A stretch of 34,572 bases of DNA from an uncultured Candidatus Peregrinibacteria bacterium (GTDB lineage Bacteria > Patescibacteriota > Gracilibacteria > UBA1369). Each line of letters begins with the position of its first letter. The stretch's first letter is position 1. The stretch lies in contig CAIOIA010000024.1 in the NCBI GenBank assembly GCA_903858295.1, positions 1 through 34,572 on the forward strand, given 5' to 3'. Both the position numbers and the translations under genes were made by a program. The notes below the pieces were generated by a model, which was not told where the DNA came from, ran no database searches, and saw nothing but the letters and a program-made list of their open reading frames with translations. Below, in pieces: positions 33,503 to 34,572 of this stretch.

Positions 33503-33742
33503 TTAACCTTGAAAGGGCGATAGAGATAGGGAAGAACAACTTAATTCCTTTGTGATTAGAGGTCGGCTTATGTCGAATACCGAGGCACACCCAAACAGCC
33601 CACTGAGAAATTCAGCGGGACTGCGCATTGCGATTGACAGGATCGCGGGAGACGATTTTGCCCCATGCCGTAGGGGCAGGAGACGGGTCGAAAACTCCGA
33701 AATAATTCGGAAAGAGAAGGGGAATACAAACGCAAGGTCTAC
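33503..33742. other. Structured gene-free stretch, possible RNA element
   Basis: No supported protein gene. Three hairpins follow each other: CCCACTGA with TCAGCGGG (33599-33619, one mismatch), TGCCCC/GGGGCA (33659-33678) and TCCGAA/TTCGGA (33696-33711). A strong terminator-like stem comes next. GC content rises from the NUDIX side to the right. Confidence 0.4.
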
Positions 33743-33784
33743 CCCCGCGCGCTGCCCGACCTGACGGCCGTGCAGCGCGCGGGG
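33743..33784. terminator. 13-bp GC-rich terminator-like stem
   Basis: CCCCGCGCGCTGC pairs perfectly with GCAGCGCGCGGGG around a 16-base loop. CTTTCC follows on the + strand. It lies 22 bases beyond the stop of the glycine-rich gene and could end transcripts from either side. Confidence 0.6.
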
Positions 33785-33806
33785 CTTTCCTCTGTTACCG
33801 TTACCG

Positions 33807-34571
33807 TTACCGGCGCACTTCCGCGCGACGGTACAGCGCGAGTCGCCTCGCGTAGTACGCGGCGAGGAGCAGCGCGAGGCCGATCAGCCCATAGCCGGAG
33901 GGGAGGTTGTCCCCGCCGGGAGTCGAGCAGCCGCAGCCTCCACCATCGCCACCTCCGCCGGTCTGTCCGGACAGAGTTGCCGAGGTGGTAGCCGAGCCAC
34001 CAGCGCCGACGTTGCCGCCAGCACCAGTTGCACCGCCACCGGTAGCCATGCCAGCCGAGCCACCGGTCCCGGAGTTGCCCCCAGCACTAGTCGCACCGCC
34101 AGCGCCGCCGTTGCCAGCGTGACCGCCAGTCCCGGTGTTGCCACCGTTACCAGCAGCCCCGCCGTTCCCGGCTTGGCCACCACCACCGGCAGCTCCACCG
34201 GAGCCGCCAGCGCCGCCATCAGCCCCATCCTTCCAGGGGGGCGTGACGACGGACTTCGCCACCACGTCGATCTCGACGTGATAGCCCTCGGACAGACAAC
34301 CGATGCCGTTGCCGACGTCGATAGCCGCCCATTTTGCATCGTAACTTCCGATGCCGAAGCACACGGTCGCGGCCGAGTCGTACACCGAGACGAGTGGGAA
34401 GCCGGTCGTGTCGAAAACGAAACCGGTGCCCTCGTCCCCGAGCACGATGCCCTGGCCGAAGCCGAACTGCTTGTTGTTACCGAGCGTCTCAGTCTCCGTC
34501 CAGACCACCCCCTGCGGGATGGTGAAGGACGAGCGATCCGGGAGCGCTGCAATCTGGAACGGGATCGAGAC
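33807..34571 (-). CDS. Glycine-rich surface protein with MYXO-CTERM-like tail (5' end outside window)
   Basis: The frame is open to the right edge, so the N-terminus is missing; the GTG at 34508 is internal. The visible 254 residues are a globular piece (about 1-110), a long low-complexity Gly/Ala/Asn region of 'GAAGNGGNTG'-type repeats (about 33940-34230), and a C-terminus of 'GCGCSTPGG', a hydrophobic helix 'YGLIGLALLLAAYYA' and a basic end. A Gly-Cys motif, one helix and Arg residues fit the MYXO-CTERM sorting signal known from Myxococcota. The DNA is much richer in GC than the main window. Three in-frame TAA stops occur in a row (33807, 33801, 33795) within a GTAACG repeat. Confidence 0.75.
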   Translation of the reverse strand, partial: VSIPFQIAALPDRSSFTIPQGVVWTETETLGNNKQFGFGQGIVLGDEGTGFVFDTTGFPLVSVYDSAATVCFGIGSYDAKWAAIDVGNGIGCLSEGYHVEIDVVAKSVVTPPWKDGADGGAGGSGGAAGGGGQAGNGGAAGNGGNTGTGGHAGNGGAGGATSAGGNSGTGGSAGMATGGGATGAGGNVGAGGSATTSATLSGQTGGGGDGGGCGCSTPGGDNLPSGYGLIGLALLLAAYYARRLALYRRAEVRR

Positions 34572-34572
34572 G

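Noticed and set aside
33907-34122. Pro-rich ORF on the + strand
   Set aside because: It is the mirror of the GC-rich glycine codons of the minus-strand gene; it has no start context and the opposite frame has a coherent C-terminal sorting signal.
1-34572. Recoding of TGA (as Gly in some CPR lineages)
   Set aside because: recR, holB and the 14284 SLH gene end at TGA exactly where their families should end, and no gene has an in-frame TGA.
1-34572. tRNA, rRNA or CRISPR arrays
   Set aside because: I saw no T-loop GTTCRANNC in a cloverleaf context, no rRNA motifs and no regularly spaced repeats. This was done by eye, so a tRNA search program could still find one.

Overview
The window reads as a compact bacterial chromosome segment, most likely from a Patescibacteria/CPR-type or similar anaerobic lineage; this is inference, as no rRNA or taxonomic marker beyond short ribosomal proteins is present. 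Supporting signs are tight gene packing, many S-layer-homology (SLH) and lipoprotein genes, a dispersed repeat that encodes 'NAKCKVKN'-like peptides, an almost complete lack of Shine-Dalgarno sites, and fermentative/anaerobic enzymes (2-oxoacid:ferredoxin oxidoreductase, class III ribonucleotide reductase). TGA acts as an ordinary stop (recR, holB, the 14284 SLH gene), so the code is standard. Several good sigma70-type promoters (TTGnnn, 16-18 bp, TATnnT) are readable and fix several start codons.

Layout. 3-6367 (+): end of a patatin-like lipase, a lipoprotein, RNase Y, a thioredoxin-reductase-like flavoprotein, a YtxH-like protein and a large VanW-domain membrane protein, most of them tightly spaced. 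6379-8063 (-): TPR protein and DNA polymerase III delta', overlapping by ATGA. 8229-8894 (+): cyclophilin lipoprotein. 9010-10139 (-): the infC-rpmI-rplT operon behind a TTGACA promoter. 10340-13577 (+): a GC-rich island with two SD-bearing genes (a lipoprotein and a secreted M23/SLH/Cys-rich protein), unlike its surroundings. 13644-15999 (-): recR and an SLH/FN3-like protein. 16137-18520 (+): two tandem extracytoplasmic thioredoxin-like proteins, a small lipoprotein and queG. 18486-22814 (-): two SLH proteins with matching Cys-paired SLH triplets. 22913-24034 (-): HNH nuclease behind a perfect palindrome. 24487-25796 (-): M15 peptidase and a 44-residue protein. 26010-32760 (-): korB, a beta-barrel-like exported protein, the class III RNR genes and korA. 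33041-33502 (+): a NUDIX hydrolase. 33503-34572: a structured gene-free stretch and a very GC-rich, glycine-rich partial gene with a MYXO-CTERM-like tail, either transferred or the sign of a chimeric contig.

The most notable system is the anaerobic ribonucleotide reductase. The NrdD polypeptide ends just after its zinc motif, and the glycyl-radical loop (RVMGY) is encoded by the next ORF, fused to a glutaredoxin-like CPKC domain. NrdG follows one base later. Two NrdR-box-like sites overlap a TTGCAT-17-GATAAT promoter ahead of nrdD. The cassette, together with the beta-barrel-like gene, sits between korA and korB, which are normally adjacent.

A second theme is the cell surface: four SLH proteins within 12 kb, two of them with one conserved cysteine pair per SLH repeat, lie next to two exported thioredoxin-like proteins that could handle their disulfides.
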